From G963665545 sp963665545 (lineage in GTDB: Bacteria; Pseudomonadota; Gammaproteobacteria; Xanthomonadales; SZUA-36), in the NCBI GenBank assembly GCA_963665545.2, contig CAXXKZ010000011.1, forward strand, positions 62,001-126,000: 64,000 bases of DNA. Direction: 5' to 3'. Under the pieces are notes generated by a model, which saw only the letters and a program-made list of their open reading frames with translations, was not told the DNA's origin and ran no database searches. Below, piece after piece: positions 56,728-64,000 of the stretch; within the stretch, counting starts at the first letter, position 1; each line of letters opens with the position of its first letter. A program made the position numbers and the translations under genes.

Positions 56728-57681
56728 TTGCCTAAACAAAAACATTGTCTTGCGCCAGTCACCGCTTTGGTGACGGCACTGCTGTTGCCGAGCTGGAGCG
56801 CGGCGGACATATACAGCTATATCGATGAAAATGGGGTGCGGCACTATACCGACCAACCACCCGACACCGATCAGGTGTTCACCAGAACATTCATGGAAAC
56901 CGAGCCAGAGCCCCGGGTCACATTGCGGCGTTTGGGCACCAGGGAAGAACCTGTTTATTTTCTCTTCAACATGTTCAGGGGGCCAGTGGAGATCGAGCTC
57001 TATTTCATTGAATCTCAAAACGTGCGCAGCGACCCACCTCTGCCCGCACGAATGGTAGTGGCCGCCAATTCGGAATCCCGGGTGGTCAGCCTCTCCGCCC
57101 TGGAGCCTCGACGGGGCTTTTCTTACCGGCTGGGTGTGACGCATGTACCCGGCAGACCTGTAGCCATGCCGGATGAAAACCTGATTCTTCACCCACCATT
57201 TCCGGCGGGCCACAGCTACTTGATCAGCCAGGGCGTGGAAGGCCGGCACACCCACAACGACGCCCAGAGCGAGTTCGCGATTGACATCGTCATGCCCGTC
57301 GGAACGCCAGTACTGGCCGCTCAACGCGGAGTTGTCATGGACATCGAAGAGGATTTCAACAGCGGCGGCACCAATCGCGATAAGTACGTCATGAAAGGCA
57401 ATCACGTGCGCCTGTTACATGACGATGGCACGATGACCAATTACGGGCACCTGGACTTCAACAGTGTCAACGTCAGGTTGGGACAGCGCGTGTTGGCTGG
57501 CGCACTGATCGGCCGTTCCGGCAACACGGGTTTCAGCACGGGCCCTCACCTGCATTTTTCGGTGCAGCGCAACCTCGGCCTGCATCTGCAGGGCATTCCC
57601 TTTGAGTTTCGTTCCACCCGTGGGCCGCTGGTGTTGCCGATTGGCGGCGAGCGAATATCCGGCACGCTGGCCAGGCGATGA
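56728..57681 (+). CDS. M23 zinc endopeptidase with DUF4124 domain
   Basis: 317 residues starting at TTG 56728. Signal peptide (VTALVTALLLPSWSAA), then a DUF4124-like segment (IYSYIDENGVRHYTDQPP), a ~100-residue linker domain, and the M23/LytM peptidase with HNDAQSEFAIDIVMPVG (Zn ligands His/Asp), MTNYGHLDF and TGPHLHFSV. Cuts peptidoglycan cross-bridges in the periplasm or regulates amidases. The 236 bp upstream hold no other gene I can support. Confidence 0.88.
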   Translation: MPKQKHCLAPVTALVTALLLPSWSAADIYSYIDENGVRHYTDQPPDTDQVFTRTFMETEPEPRVTLRRLGTREEPVYFLFNMFRGPVEIELYFIESQNVRSDPPLPARMVVAANSESRVVSLSALEPRRGFSYRLGVTHVPGRPVAMPDENLILHPPFPAGHSYLISQGVEGRHTHNDAQSEFAIDIVMPVGTPVLAAQRGVVMDIEEDFNSGGTNRDKYVMKGNHVRLLHDDGTMTNYGHLDFNSVNVRLGQRVLAGALIGRSGNTGFSTGPHLHFSVQRNLGLHLQGIPFEFRSTRGPLVLPIGGERISGTLARR

Positions 57682-57689
57682 GCGCCTCA

Positions 57690-57850
57690 GGCAAGAAAAT
57701 AAGGAGTCTCGCTTCCCTGCTCCCGCCTTCGGCGGAAGGCGGCTACGCTCGACGGCATACAAAAGGTGCCTGGCCCCTCTGGTACCGCTCGCTATGCTCG
57801 ACTTACCCAACCGGGGCCGGCGGGTCGCCTGCGGCTCCTCAGCTTGATTG
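57690..57850. repeat. Short intergenic repeat remnant
   Basis: AAGGAGTCTCGCTTCCCTGC resembles AAGGAGTCTTGCTCCCCTGC at 54695-54714, and small inverted repeats such as CCGCCTTCGGCGG follow. It looks like a degenerate member of the same dispersed palindromic family as the copies at 11.8, 27.5 and 54.8 kb. The acyl-CoA synthetase ATG lies at its right edge. Confidence 0.4.
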
Positions 57851-59386
57851 ATGAAAGTCTACGACTGGATCGCCCACCACGCTCATAGCACGCCTGATCA
57901 TCTGGCCCAGATCGATTTATTTTCCGGTCGGCATTTCACTTACCTGGAAATGCATCAACGGGTTGCCGCCCTGACAGGCTACCTGCGACACCAACTGGAT
58001 GTGAATCCCGGCGACCGGGTCGCCGTGCTCGCCTTCAACAGCAGTGACCAGTTCGAAATCAATTTTGCCTGTGCACGCCTCGGTGCCGTTTTCGTTCCGC
58101 TCAATATCAGGCTGGCTGAACCGGAATTGGCCTATATGCTCAATGACATCGAGGCGCAGGTGCTTTTCTGTGACCTGGAATTCGCCACGCTGGGCGAGTC
58201 ACTGGCGGAAAGTTGCCGGCTACCACAACTGATTTCGTTCAGCGGCACCGGACAAGCGTGTGATTATGAGACCGGGCTGGCCAGTGCCAAAGCTGTTGAT
58301 GACATGGTGGATCTGAAGCATGAGGACCTGTGGGTGATCCTGTATACATCGGGCACCACCGGCCGCCCCAAAGGCGCCATGTTGACCCATGGCATGGCTC
58401 ACGCCAATGCAGTCAATCAATTGGGCCCTGCCCGCTTGCAATGCGACAGCGTCAACCTCACCGTATTGCCGCAATTTCACACCAGCGGATTGAATGTCTA
58501 CGCAATTCCAACCTTCCTGCTGGGCGGCACGGTGGCAACCATGCGAAGTTTTGACGCCAGCGAATTGTTGCGCACGCTTGGAGACAGGGATCTGGGCATC
58601 AGCCACTTCATCGGCGTGCCATCCATGTTCAAATTCATGGCAGAAGTACCGGCGTTTGGCGCCACCCAATTCGGCCACATCGTATCGGCCACCATCGGCG
58701 GCACATCGGTACCGCGCTCATTATTGGCGACCTGGGAAAAGGCCGGTCTCGCCCTGCAACAAGGCTACGGCATGACAGAGACTGGCCCGGGGGTCACGGT
58801 CCTGAATGCCCGGGATACCAAGCGCAAAGAAGGCTCTTGCGGTAAACCGGTACTGGCACTGGACATCAAACTGGTGACCCGGGAAGGCGCGACACCGGCA
58901 ACCGGCCAGATCGGCGAAATCTGGGTCAAAGGCCCCGCCATTACGCCTGGATACTGGCGCCGACCGGACGCCAACGAGTCCGACTTTGTCGATGGCTGGC
59001 TCAAGACAGGCGATGCCGCCTACTGCGATGAAGAGGGTTTTTATTACATCGCTGACCGCTGGAAAGACATGTACATTTCCGGCGGCGAAAACGTTTACCC
59101 GGCCGAGGTCGAAGGCGTCATCGGTCAGTTGGATGAAGTGTTGGAGGTGGCTGTCATTGGGGTGGCGGACGAGCAATGGGGTGAGGTGGGGCACGCGTTC
59201 ATATCGCTCAAAAAGGGCAAAGAGCTTGCAGCGAAGGATGTACAATCGCATTGCCTGAAACAATTGGCCAAATACAAAAACCCCAGGACCATCACCTTCA
59301 TGAACGAACTGCCCCACAACGCGACGGGTAAACTGCTGAAGCGTGAGTTGAAGCCCGCATTGATAGCCGAGAAAACCCAGTCATGA
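57851..59386 (+). CDS. AMP-forming acyl-CoA synthetase
   Basis: 511 residues. VILYTSGTTGRPKGAMLTHG is the P-loop, GYGMTETGPGVTV motif A8-like, GWLKTGDAAYCDEEGFYYIA and DRWKDMYISGGENVYPAEVE the hinge region, and NATGKLLKRELK the C-terminal catalytic Lys. Activates a carboxylic acid to an acyl-AMP and then an acyl-CoA; sequence suggests medium- or long-chain or branched acids. The start is the ATG at 57851. Stop overlaps the HupE/UreJ start (ATGA), but a functional link is not obvious. Confidence 0.9.
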   Translation: MKVYDWIAHHAHSTPDHLAQIDLFSGRHFTYLEMHQRVAALTGYLRHQLDVNPGDRVAVLAFNSSDQFEINFACARLGAVFVPLNIRLAEPELAYMLNDIEAQVLFCDLEFATLGESLAESCRLPQLISFSGTGQACDYETGLASAKAVDDMVDLKHEDLWVILYTSGTTGRPKGAMLTHGMAHANAVNQLGPARLQCDSVNLTVLPQFHTSGLNVYAIPTFLLGGTVATMRSFDASELLRTLGDRDLGISHFIGVPSMFKFMAEVPAFGATQFGHIVSATIGGTSVPRSLLATWEKAGLALQQGYGMTETGPGVTVLNARDTKRKEGSCGKPVLALDIKLVTREGATPATGQIGEIWVKGPAITPGYWRRPDANESDFVDGWLKTGDAAYCDEEGFYYIADRWKDMYISGGENVYPAEVEGVIGQLDEVLEVAVIGVADEQWGEVGHAFISLKKGKELAAKDVQSHCLKQLAKYKNPRTITFMNELPHNATGKLLKRELKPALIAEKTQS

Positions 59387-60009
59387 CTGCCAAGCAACCA
59401 CTTTCCGTTCTGGGGGGATCATTGCTCTTGTACCTCACGCCCGCGCTTGCACATCACGCAATGGACGGCCAAACACCAATGAGCTTTGCCGCCGGGTTGA
59501 TGGCCGGCCTGGCCCACCCGGTCATCGGTCTCGACCACCTGATGTTTCTGATCGCCACCGGTTTGCTGGTCGCGTTTCGCAGGCAGCGTGCGCGCCTTGT
59601 TTTATCCGGCATATTCGTTACCGGTACGGTGCTGGGGACGCTGCTGCACCTGATGTCACTCGACATGCCCTGGGCTGAAATCATGATCGCGCTTTCTGTG
59701 ATCGGGGGTGGGGCGTTGTTGCTGTCACGTCGCCGCCTGGACCCGTTCATTCTGGGCTTTTTCCTGACCGCTGCAAGCCTGTTTCACGGGTACGCCTATG
59801 GTGAGTCAATCGTGGGTGCCGAGGCCACCCCTCTTGGCGCCTACCTGCTGGGTTTTTCCATCGTGCAATATGCCGTGATCATGGGTATCGCGTTGGCGTT
59901 TGCGCGGTTGCATTCCGTGGCTGTAACCGGCGCTGCGACGACCGAGCGCGCCATCGGCGCAGGGGTCATGCTGGGCGGCCTGTTCTTCCTCGCCAGCGGC
60001 GCAATGTAA
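59383..60009 (+). CDS. HupE/UreJ-family membrane protein
   Basis: 208 residues: cleavable or anchor N-terminus (LLLYLTPALAHHA), then six or seven membrane helices with the family signature GLAHPVIGLDHLMFLIATGL (metal-binding His/Asp) and SLFHGYAYGE. HupE/UreJ proteins transport nickel or cobalt. No hydrogenase or urease genes lie nearby, so it may supply metal to a distant enzyme. Converges directly with the homocysteine methyltransferase gene with no gap. Confidence 0.85.
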   Translation: MTAKQPLSVLGGSLLLYLTPALAHHAMDGQTPMSFAAGLMAGLAHPVIGLDHLMFLIATGLLVAFRRQRARLVLSGIFVTGTVLGTLLHLMSLDMPWAEIMIALSVIGGGALLLSRRRLDPFILGFFLTAASLFHGYAYGESIVGAEATPLGAYLLGFSIVQYAVIMGIALAFARLHSVAVTGAATTERAIGAGVMLGGLFFLASGAM

Positions 60010-61776
60010 TCACAAATCCGGGTCATCCCTGATACGGCGGGCCTCGACCAGGTACATGCCCATGACATGCTCATTGCCAAAGGTAAAATGGTAGGCGTCA
60101 CTGGCTTCTTCCACCCGCTGGATCTGTTTCAGGTTTTCCAGGAAAACCGAGTTGAAATTGTACAGATTGAAATCCAGCACCCGCGATTCGTAGCCCGCCT
60201 TTTTGAGCATCTGGGCCGTCTGGACCTGGCTGATCAGTGATATCTGCATGAAGTAGGCCACCCCGTCATCGCGCAAGTAGCGAGGCAGACCGATGATAAA
60301 GTAATCCAGCAGATTGCGGCCCCAGTAATCAATTGGGCGGTGCCCGGAAAAATTCTCCACCGGGTCGGTGGGCATCTGGTAGAGGCTGGCAACCACCACA
60401 TCATAGCGATGACCAGGCTCGAACGCATACAGGTCTACAACCTGGCCATTGAGCCGGTCAGCCACGCCGTTGCGGAAGGCGTTGGTCATGGTGTTGCCCA
60501 CCGCCTCCTTCTGGATATCAATTGCGGTGACCTCCCTGGCGCCGTTGAGCGCGAGCTGAACCGCCAGCAAACCCACGCCACAACCCACATCCAGGCAACG
60601 CTTGTCTGCTCCGATGTGCTCATTGAATAGAAATTTCCAGATCAGGTAGCTGCCCTGAGTGGGAACAAAAACATCTTGATCGACGGCGATCTCCGGCAAT
60701 GGCAGGGGAAAAACACTGCGGCCGTGGTCATCGCGCCAGGGTTCAACATCGACGACAGGCTCAGCCTCGTATCTGCGCTCCACCCGCAATGGCCCGGCCT
60801 GATTTTCGACCGCCTTACTGACGGCTGAACCGGCTGAGGTGCCCACCAGCGCCGTGCTCATGGCCGTGATTTCATCCGGGCCCACACCGCAACAGCCGCC
60901 GAGAATCTGGGCGCCCTCGGCACGCCAGTTCAAGGCCATGCGGGCAAAATCATCCGGGCCCACCTGTTCGTCAAAGTGCCAATCCGGATCCAGGTACCGC
61001 CCGAGGTTGGGGTAAGCCCCCAACGGCAGGTCGGTGAAGTCCCGCAGCCAGGGTAATGTGCCGGAAACCATGTCCACGGGCAGGCAATTGATCAGCAATG
61101 CGCCGACGCCCAGCTGTTCCATGCCGCGCGCCAAACGGCCGAAATAATCACCCTCGGGGCCACCCCACAACTGTCCGTATATGCCACAAACGCCATGCCG
61201 GCTGCGGCGGAAACTGAGCCACACCGGTAAGCCGGCATCCATGAGCATTTGGATCGCCTGCCGGGTGCGGTTTTCCGTCATCATGGAGAGGGTCTCAAAG
61301 ACCACGAAATCCGGCGACGTCTCATCCAGCGCCCGGATGAGCAATCGAATCGTTTCCAGTTGCTCCGCCGTGAAGATGTCGCCACCGATGCTTAAAGCCA
61401 CGGCTGCCCGGCTTTGTGCGTCTTCTGCTGCGATGGCTTCGCGTGCCAGCGTCACCGATTTGCGCGCAAGATCCATCCAGTGAACCGGGCCGTTGGGCAG
61501 ATAGGCAGAATCAGCGCCGGCAGCAGGCGCATCCAGAATGCCGTAGGTATTGGTGGTCACGACATCGCAGCCCGCTTTTAGATATTCTCGGTGCACGGAA
61601 GATACCAGGTGGGGGGCTTCGTGCAGCGCTTCAAAACCCCAGTGATCATGGTCGCTGAGCTTGAATTGCCGCAGTCCCTGGCGGCGCAATTCGGTGGCAA
61701 TTCCCCCATCGAGTATCACGCACTCGTCATTGGCGATTTTGGTCTGGATGGCTCGATAGCCCGTCATGTCTGTCAT
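60010..61776 (-). CDS. Homocysteine S-methyltransferase fused to a class I SAM methyltransferase
   Basis: 588 residues. The N-terminal half is a Zn-dependent homocysteine methyltransferase: ILDGGIATELRRQGL, LLINCLPVDM (first Cys ligand) and AQILGGCCGVGPDEI (the Cys pair). A linker (~330-390) leads to a Rossmann methyltransferase with CLDVGCGVGLLAVQLALNGA as the SAM-binding motif I and VTAIDIQKEAV motif II. The N-terminal part would transfer a methyl from a donor such as S-methylmethionine to homocysteine; the C-terminal acceptor is unknown. The combination is uncommon in my knowledge of these families and could couple methyl-donor use to a second methylation. Confidence 0.8.
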   Translation of the reverse strand: MTDMTGYRAIQTKIANDECVILDGGIATELRRQGLRQFKLSDHDHWGFEALHEAPHLVSSVHREYLKAGCDVVTTNTYGILDAPAAGADSAYLPNGPVHWMDLARKSVTLAREAIAAEDAQSRAAVALSIGGDIFTAEQLETIRLLIRALDETSPDFVVFETLSMMTENRTRQAIQMLMDAGLPVWLSFRRSRHGVCGIYGQLWGGPEGDYFGRLARGMEQLGVGALLINCLPVDMVSGTLPWLRDFTDLPLGAYPNLGRYLDPDWHFDEQVGPDDFARMALNWRAEGAQILGGCCGVGPDEITAMSTALVGTSAGSAVSKAVENQAGPLRVERRYEAEPVVDVEPWRDDHGRSVFPLPLPEIAVDQDVFVPTQGSYLIWKFLFNEHIGADKRCLDVGCGVGLLAVQLALNGAREVTAIDIQKEAVGNTMTNAFRNGVADRLNGQVVDLYAFEPGHRYDVVVASLYQMPTDPVENFSGHRPIDYWGRNLLDYFIIGLPRYLRDDGVAYFMQISLISQVQTAQMLKKAGYESRVLDFNLYNFNSVFLENLKQIQRVEEASDAYHFTFGNEHVMGMYLVEARRIRDDPDL

Positions 61777-61919
61777 ATGCAGAATTTAACAGAAATTCCC
61801 TGTTGAAAGCGCATCAAAGTCACTTACGCCAAATTACAACCAATCGGCTTGGTCTGCCGTCGAATATATTGAAGCACTGTGTGCACTGCACTTCGGGTTA
61901 CCACCAAAACTGAATCGTG

Positions 61920-62714
61920 ATGGATAAGAACCTCAAAGAACTCGGATTTTACGTACTGCTGGCCTATGGGTTTTCCTGGCTCACCTGGACGCCGTATATC
62001 CTTAATTCCCACGGAATGATCAATTTTCCCGTCCCCGCCCTGTTGCCTTTACTGGGCCCAATAGGGACGTTCGGTCCAATGATTGCGGCGCTCTTTCTGG
62101 CTTTCAAAAAGGACGGCAAGGCCGGGTTGACTGCAATGTTCAGACGTGGCTTCAGTCTCGGTTTCAACAAGATCTGGCTGGTGGTGGCCATCGTGTTATG
62201 GCCAGCACTTCACGGTATCGCCATGTTGTTGGCGATTTACCACGGCGGCAGCGCGGCACCTGAAATTCTGCTTTTCTCCCAACCCTTGATGATACTGCTG
62301 CCGTTGCTGAGAACGGTTTTGCTCGGTGGCCCACTCGGCGAGGAAATGGGCTGGAGAGGCTATGCGCTGGATCGACTGCAAACGCGCTTCAACGCCCTGG
62401 TGTCCAGCCTGTTTCTGGGGGTCATATGGGCTTTCTGGCATCTTCCCCTCCACTTTGCAGCAGAAGGACGTGGTATGCCCTTTCCGCTCTTCTTGCTCAT
62501 TGTGGTGTCGCAGAGCCCGATTTACACTTGGCTGTACAACAATTCGAATCGCAGTCTGATCCCGGTAATTGTTTTCCACACATTGCAGAATTACCTGATA
62601 TTCAACGTCTTAAATATGGATAATGGCATCACATATTTCCTGCCAGTTTTCTACTGTGCAGTGGCCCTGATTCTGGTGATCTGGAAGCCGAAGCGGCTGG
62701 TCCGGAAGAGTTAA
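61920..62714 (+). CDS. CPBP-family intramembrane glutamic protease
   Basis: 264 residues with about eight hydrophobic segments. GGPLGEEMGWRGYALDRLQ (EExxxR) in one helix, VIWAFWHLPLHF in the next and VIVFHTLQN near the end are the catalytic motifs of Rce1/CPBP proteases. Bacterial members process or modify membrane peptides; many are of unknown target. A GTG at 61917 precedes the ATG chosen. The 143-bp upstream gap shows no clear control site. Confidence 0.85.
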   Translation: MDKNLKELGFYVLLAYGFSWLTWTPYILNSHGMINFPVPALLPLLGPIGTFGPMIAALFLAFKKDGKAGLTAMFRRGFSLGFNKIWLVVAIVLWPALHGIAMLLAIYHGGSAAPEILLFSQPLMILLPLLRTVLLGGPLGEEMGWRGYALDRLQTRFNALVSSLFLGVIWAFWHLPLHFAAEGRGMPFPLFLLIVVSQSPIYTWLYNNSNRSLIPVIVFHTLQNYLIFNVLNMDNGITYFLPVFYCAVALILVIWKPKRLVRKS

Positions 62715-62773
62715 GGTATCGCGCCATGGGTTGGCGCGGGGATTGACCCGATCAGCTAGACTGTGCGCTCATT

Positions 62774-62986
62774 ATGCGAACTGTTGACTCAAAATCCGAC
62801 CCCAACGAAAGCCGCCTGGCGAAGGCAATGCGTGACTTGGCCCTATTGCGTCGGCTGCTGGCGATGACGATCTATTATTTTACCAAGGGCCGTCAATTGC
62901 GTGCGGAAATTCTCCGCTGCGAATCTCTGGGAGAAATCTACTACGTGGATGATGACCCCGCAGACCCGGAACGGAGGCTGCGGTGA
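62774..62986 (+). CDS. Small hypothetical protein, 70 aa
   Basis: Starts at ATG 62774 with no strong RBS; basic, helical (LAKAMRDLALLRRLLAMTIY) and ends in an acidic tail (YYVDDDPADPERRLR). Its stop overlaps the GTG of the next gene, so it is probably translated with it. No family recognised; a small partner or regulator of the iron-sulfur protein is a guess. Confidence 0.45.
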   Translation: MRTVDSKSDPNESRLAKAMRDLALLRRLLAMTIYYFTKGRQLRAEILRCESLGEIYYVDDDPADPERRLR

Positions 62987-63984
62987 GTGCAGCAAAGCAG
63001 GCCGCCAAATCGGGTGGGCGAATCAAACTGCATGACACCCCACCGCCGGAATACAATTTCGCCTACCATCAACAGCCAAGGTCGGGTAACGAGATCAACG
63101 GCCTGAATGAGTCCGAACCCCGCCAGGCACGTCACGTCTTTCACAGCGCCGGCAACACCCGGCTGGAGTGGCAGGCGCTGGACGATTTTTTCGGGATGAT
63201 CAGCCCCTGGTCGATTCTCCGACACGTGGTTGCCAATGCCTGGCAATTGCGCAATAGGGACGGCCGGGTCAGTCGGCAACAACGGGCTGTCGATAATCCT
63301 TCAGCCATGGCAAAAGAAATCAAGCAACGTGGGGTAGAACTGGGTGCCGAATTAATCGGCATTACCCGCTTGACCGAAGATGCGCTTTACGAAGGAAAGT
63401 CTCTTCCCTTCAATACAGCAATTTGTATTGGCCTGTCCATGGACCGGGAACAAATGGCTCATGTACCTCATGAAGCCGCTGGCATTGAGGTCATGCGGGC
63501 ATATCGGGTGATATCTCGTATCGCCGTGAAGTTGTCTCAACAGATCAGGCGGATGGGTTGGCCGGCGCGGGCCTATGGCAACCCCAACAGCACCGACATT
63601 CTGCACATTCCCCTGGCAACCAAAGCGGGCTTGGGCGAGTTGGGCAAGCATGGCTCCATGATCAGCAAGGAGTTCGGCTCCAATTTCCGCCTGGCGGCCG
63701 TGCTGACAAACTTGCCACTGGACACCGACGAGGCCGTTGATATCGGCGTGCAAGACCTGTGCCTGAGCTGCAAACGCTGCGTGGTGGATTGCCCTCCAGA
63801 TGCCATCTATAACGAAAAACAACTGGTCCGCGGCGAATACAAATGGTACGTAAACTTCGACAAATGCATACCGTACTTCGTCAAGACCGATGGCTGCGCA
63901 ATCTGCATCCAGGTCTGCCCCTGGTCAGTGCCGGGGCGCGGACCATCGCTGTCTGAAAAACTTCTGGCCAAGCGCAACCCTTGA
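62983..63984 (+). CDS. Reductive-dehalogenase/QueG-like 4Fe-4S protein
   Basis: 333 residues from GTG 62983. After a ~100-residue N-terminus comes KQRGVELGAELIGITRLTED and GYPNST-like YGNPNSTDILHIPLATKAGL with GELGKHGSMISKEFGSNFRL, the pattern of the RdhA/QueG cobalamin reductase fold. Two clusters follow: CLSCKRCVVDCP and KCIPYFVKTDGCAICIQVCP. There is no twin-arginine signal, so it is a soluble enzyme and not a respiratory dehalogenase. Possible roles are reductive dehalogenation, epoxide reduction or electron transfer. Coupled to a 70-residue gene just before it. Confidence 0.75.
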   Translation: MSAAKQAAKSGGRIKLHDTPPPEYNFAYHQQPRSGNEINGLNESEPRQARHVFHSAGNTRLEWQALDDFFGMISPWSILRHVVANAWQLRNRDGRVSRQQRAVDNPSAMAKEIKQRGVELGAELIGITRLTEDALYEGKSLPFNTAICIGLSMDREQMAHVPHEAAGIEVMRAYRVISRIAVKLSQQIRRMGWPARAYGNPNSTDILHIPLATKAGLGELGKHGSMISKEFGSNFRLAAVLTNLPLDTDEAVDIGVQDLCLSCKRCVVDCPPDAIYNEKQLVRGEYKWYVNFDKCIPYFVKTDGCAICIQVCPWSVPGRGPSLSEKLLAKRNP

Positions 63985-64000
63985 GTCGCCGCAGAACCAA

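Noticed and set aside
62715..62740. GCGCCA-TGGGT-TGGCGC hairpin after the CPBP gene as a terminator.
   Set aside because: Stem of only six pairs and no T-tract follows.

Overview
The window looks like a GC-rich gammaproteobacterial chromosome. The backbone supports this: birA-coaX-SPOR-tRNA-Thr(TGT) in the arrangement known from Escherichia coli (birA-coaA-thrU), plus plsY, a DAK2-DegV protein, a one-subunit iron-sulfur serine dehydratase and a FecI/FecR/TonB-receptor set. One secreted protein ends in IDSFE. That resembles the C-terminal FE tails I associate with Lysobacterales and Wenzhouxiangella-like bacteria, but the taxonomic placement is only inference.

Layout. 1-12 kb is accessory DNA: a conserved plasmid/ICE-type gene, a truncated HTH gene, a membrane sulfatase-like enzyme, an orphan ribbon-helix-helix (RHH) partition-type protein with an array of 8-bp operator repeats, and a giant secreted SpvB/Rhs-like protein that is frameshifted and 3'-truncated. 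12.1-27.2 kb is a catabolic locus around a BetI-like TetR repressor. On the minus strand, TetR is followed by an acyl-CoA dehydrogenase and a GbcA-type Rieske oxygenase. On the plus strand, eight tightly packed genes follow: a class III aminotransferase, two tandem CrtI-type FAD oxidoreductases, a GcvT-like protein, an ADP-forming acyl-CoA ligase, a PuuC-like aldehyde dehydrogenase, an enoyl-CoA hydratase and a PuuA-like glutamine synthetase. The logic suggests degradation of an N-methylated (quaternary) amine through gamma-glutamyl and CoA intermediates. Two of these genes are interrupted as read.

27.2-42 kb is mixed: a composite palindromic repeat island, a secreted amidohydrolase, a nucleotidyltransferase/CopG-like pair, an Nramp-like transporter, a di-haem HzsA-like beta-propeller protein with an in-frame TGA, a secreted peroxiredoxin, a frameshifted pseudopilin, an ECF sigma/FecR/TonB-receptor operon and a GT11-type fucosyltransferase. 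42.1-48.5 kb is an insertion-sequence graveyard. An intact IS481-family element lies between a 5'-truncated gene and a secreted protein whose C-terminus is the start of an anthrax edema factor/ExoY-type nucleotidyl cyclase domain, cut just before its metal-binding motif. Next to it a second IS481-type element is split by a decayed IS256-type element. These insertions abut the tRNA-Thr and replace the tRNA/tuf genes expected there.

48.5-64 kb is mostly housekeeping: SPOR protein, CoaX, BirA, PlsY, DAK2-DegV, PspC, glutaredoxin-like protein, SdaA, a DUF4124/M23 peptidase, an acyl-CoA synthetase, HupE/UreJ, a homocysteine methyltransferase-methyltransferase fusion, a CPBP protease and a reductive-dehalogenase-like iron-sulfur protein. 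Non-coding palindromic elements of one structural family recur at about 11.8, 27.5 and 54.8 kb.

Caution: at least five genes are broken by a single base change or indel (SpvB-like at a C7 tract, FAD oxidoreductase 2 at GGG, pseudopilin at C5, glutamine synthetase by TAG, HzsA-like by TGA). Either this genome is decaying here or the assembly carries residual errors. The sequence alone cannot decide.
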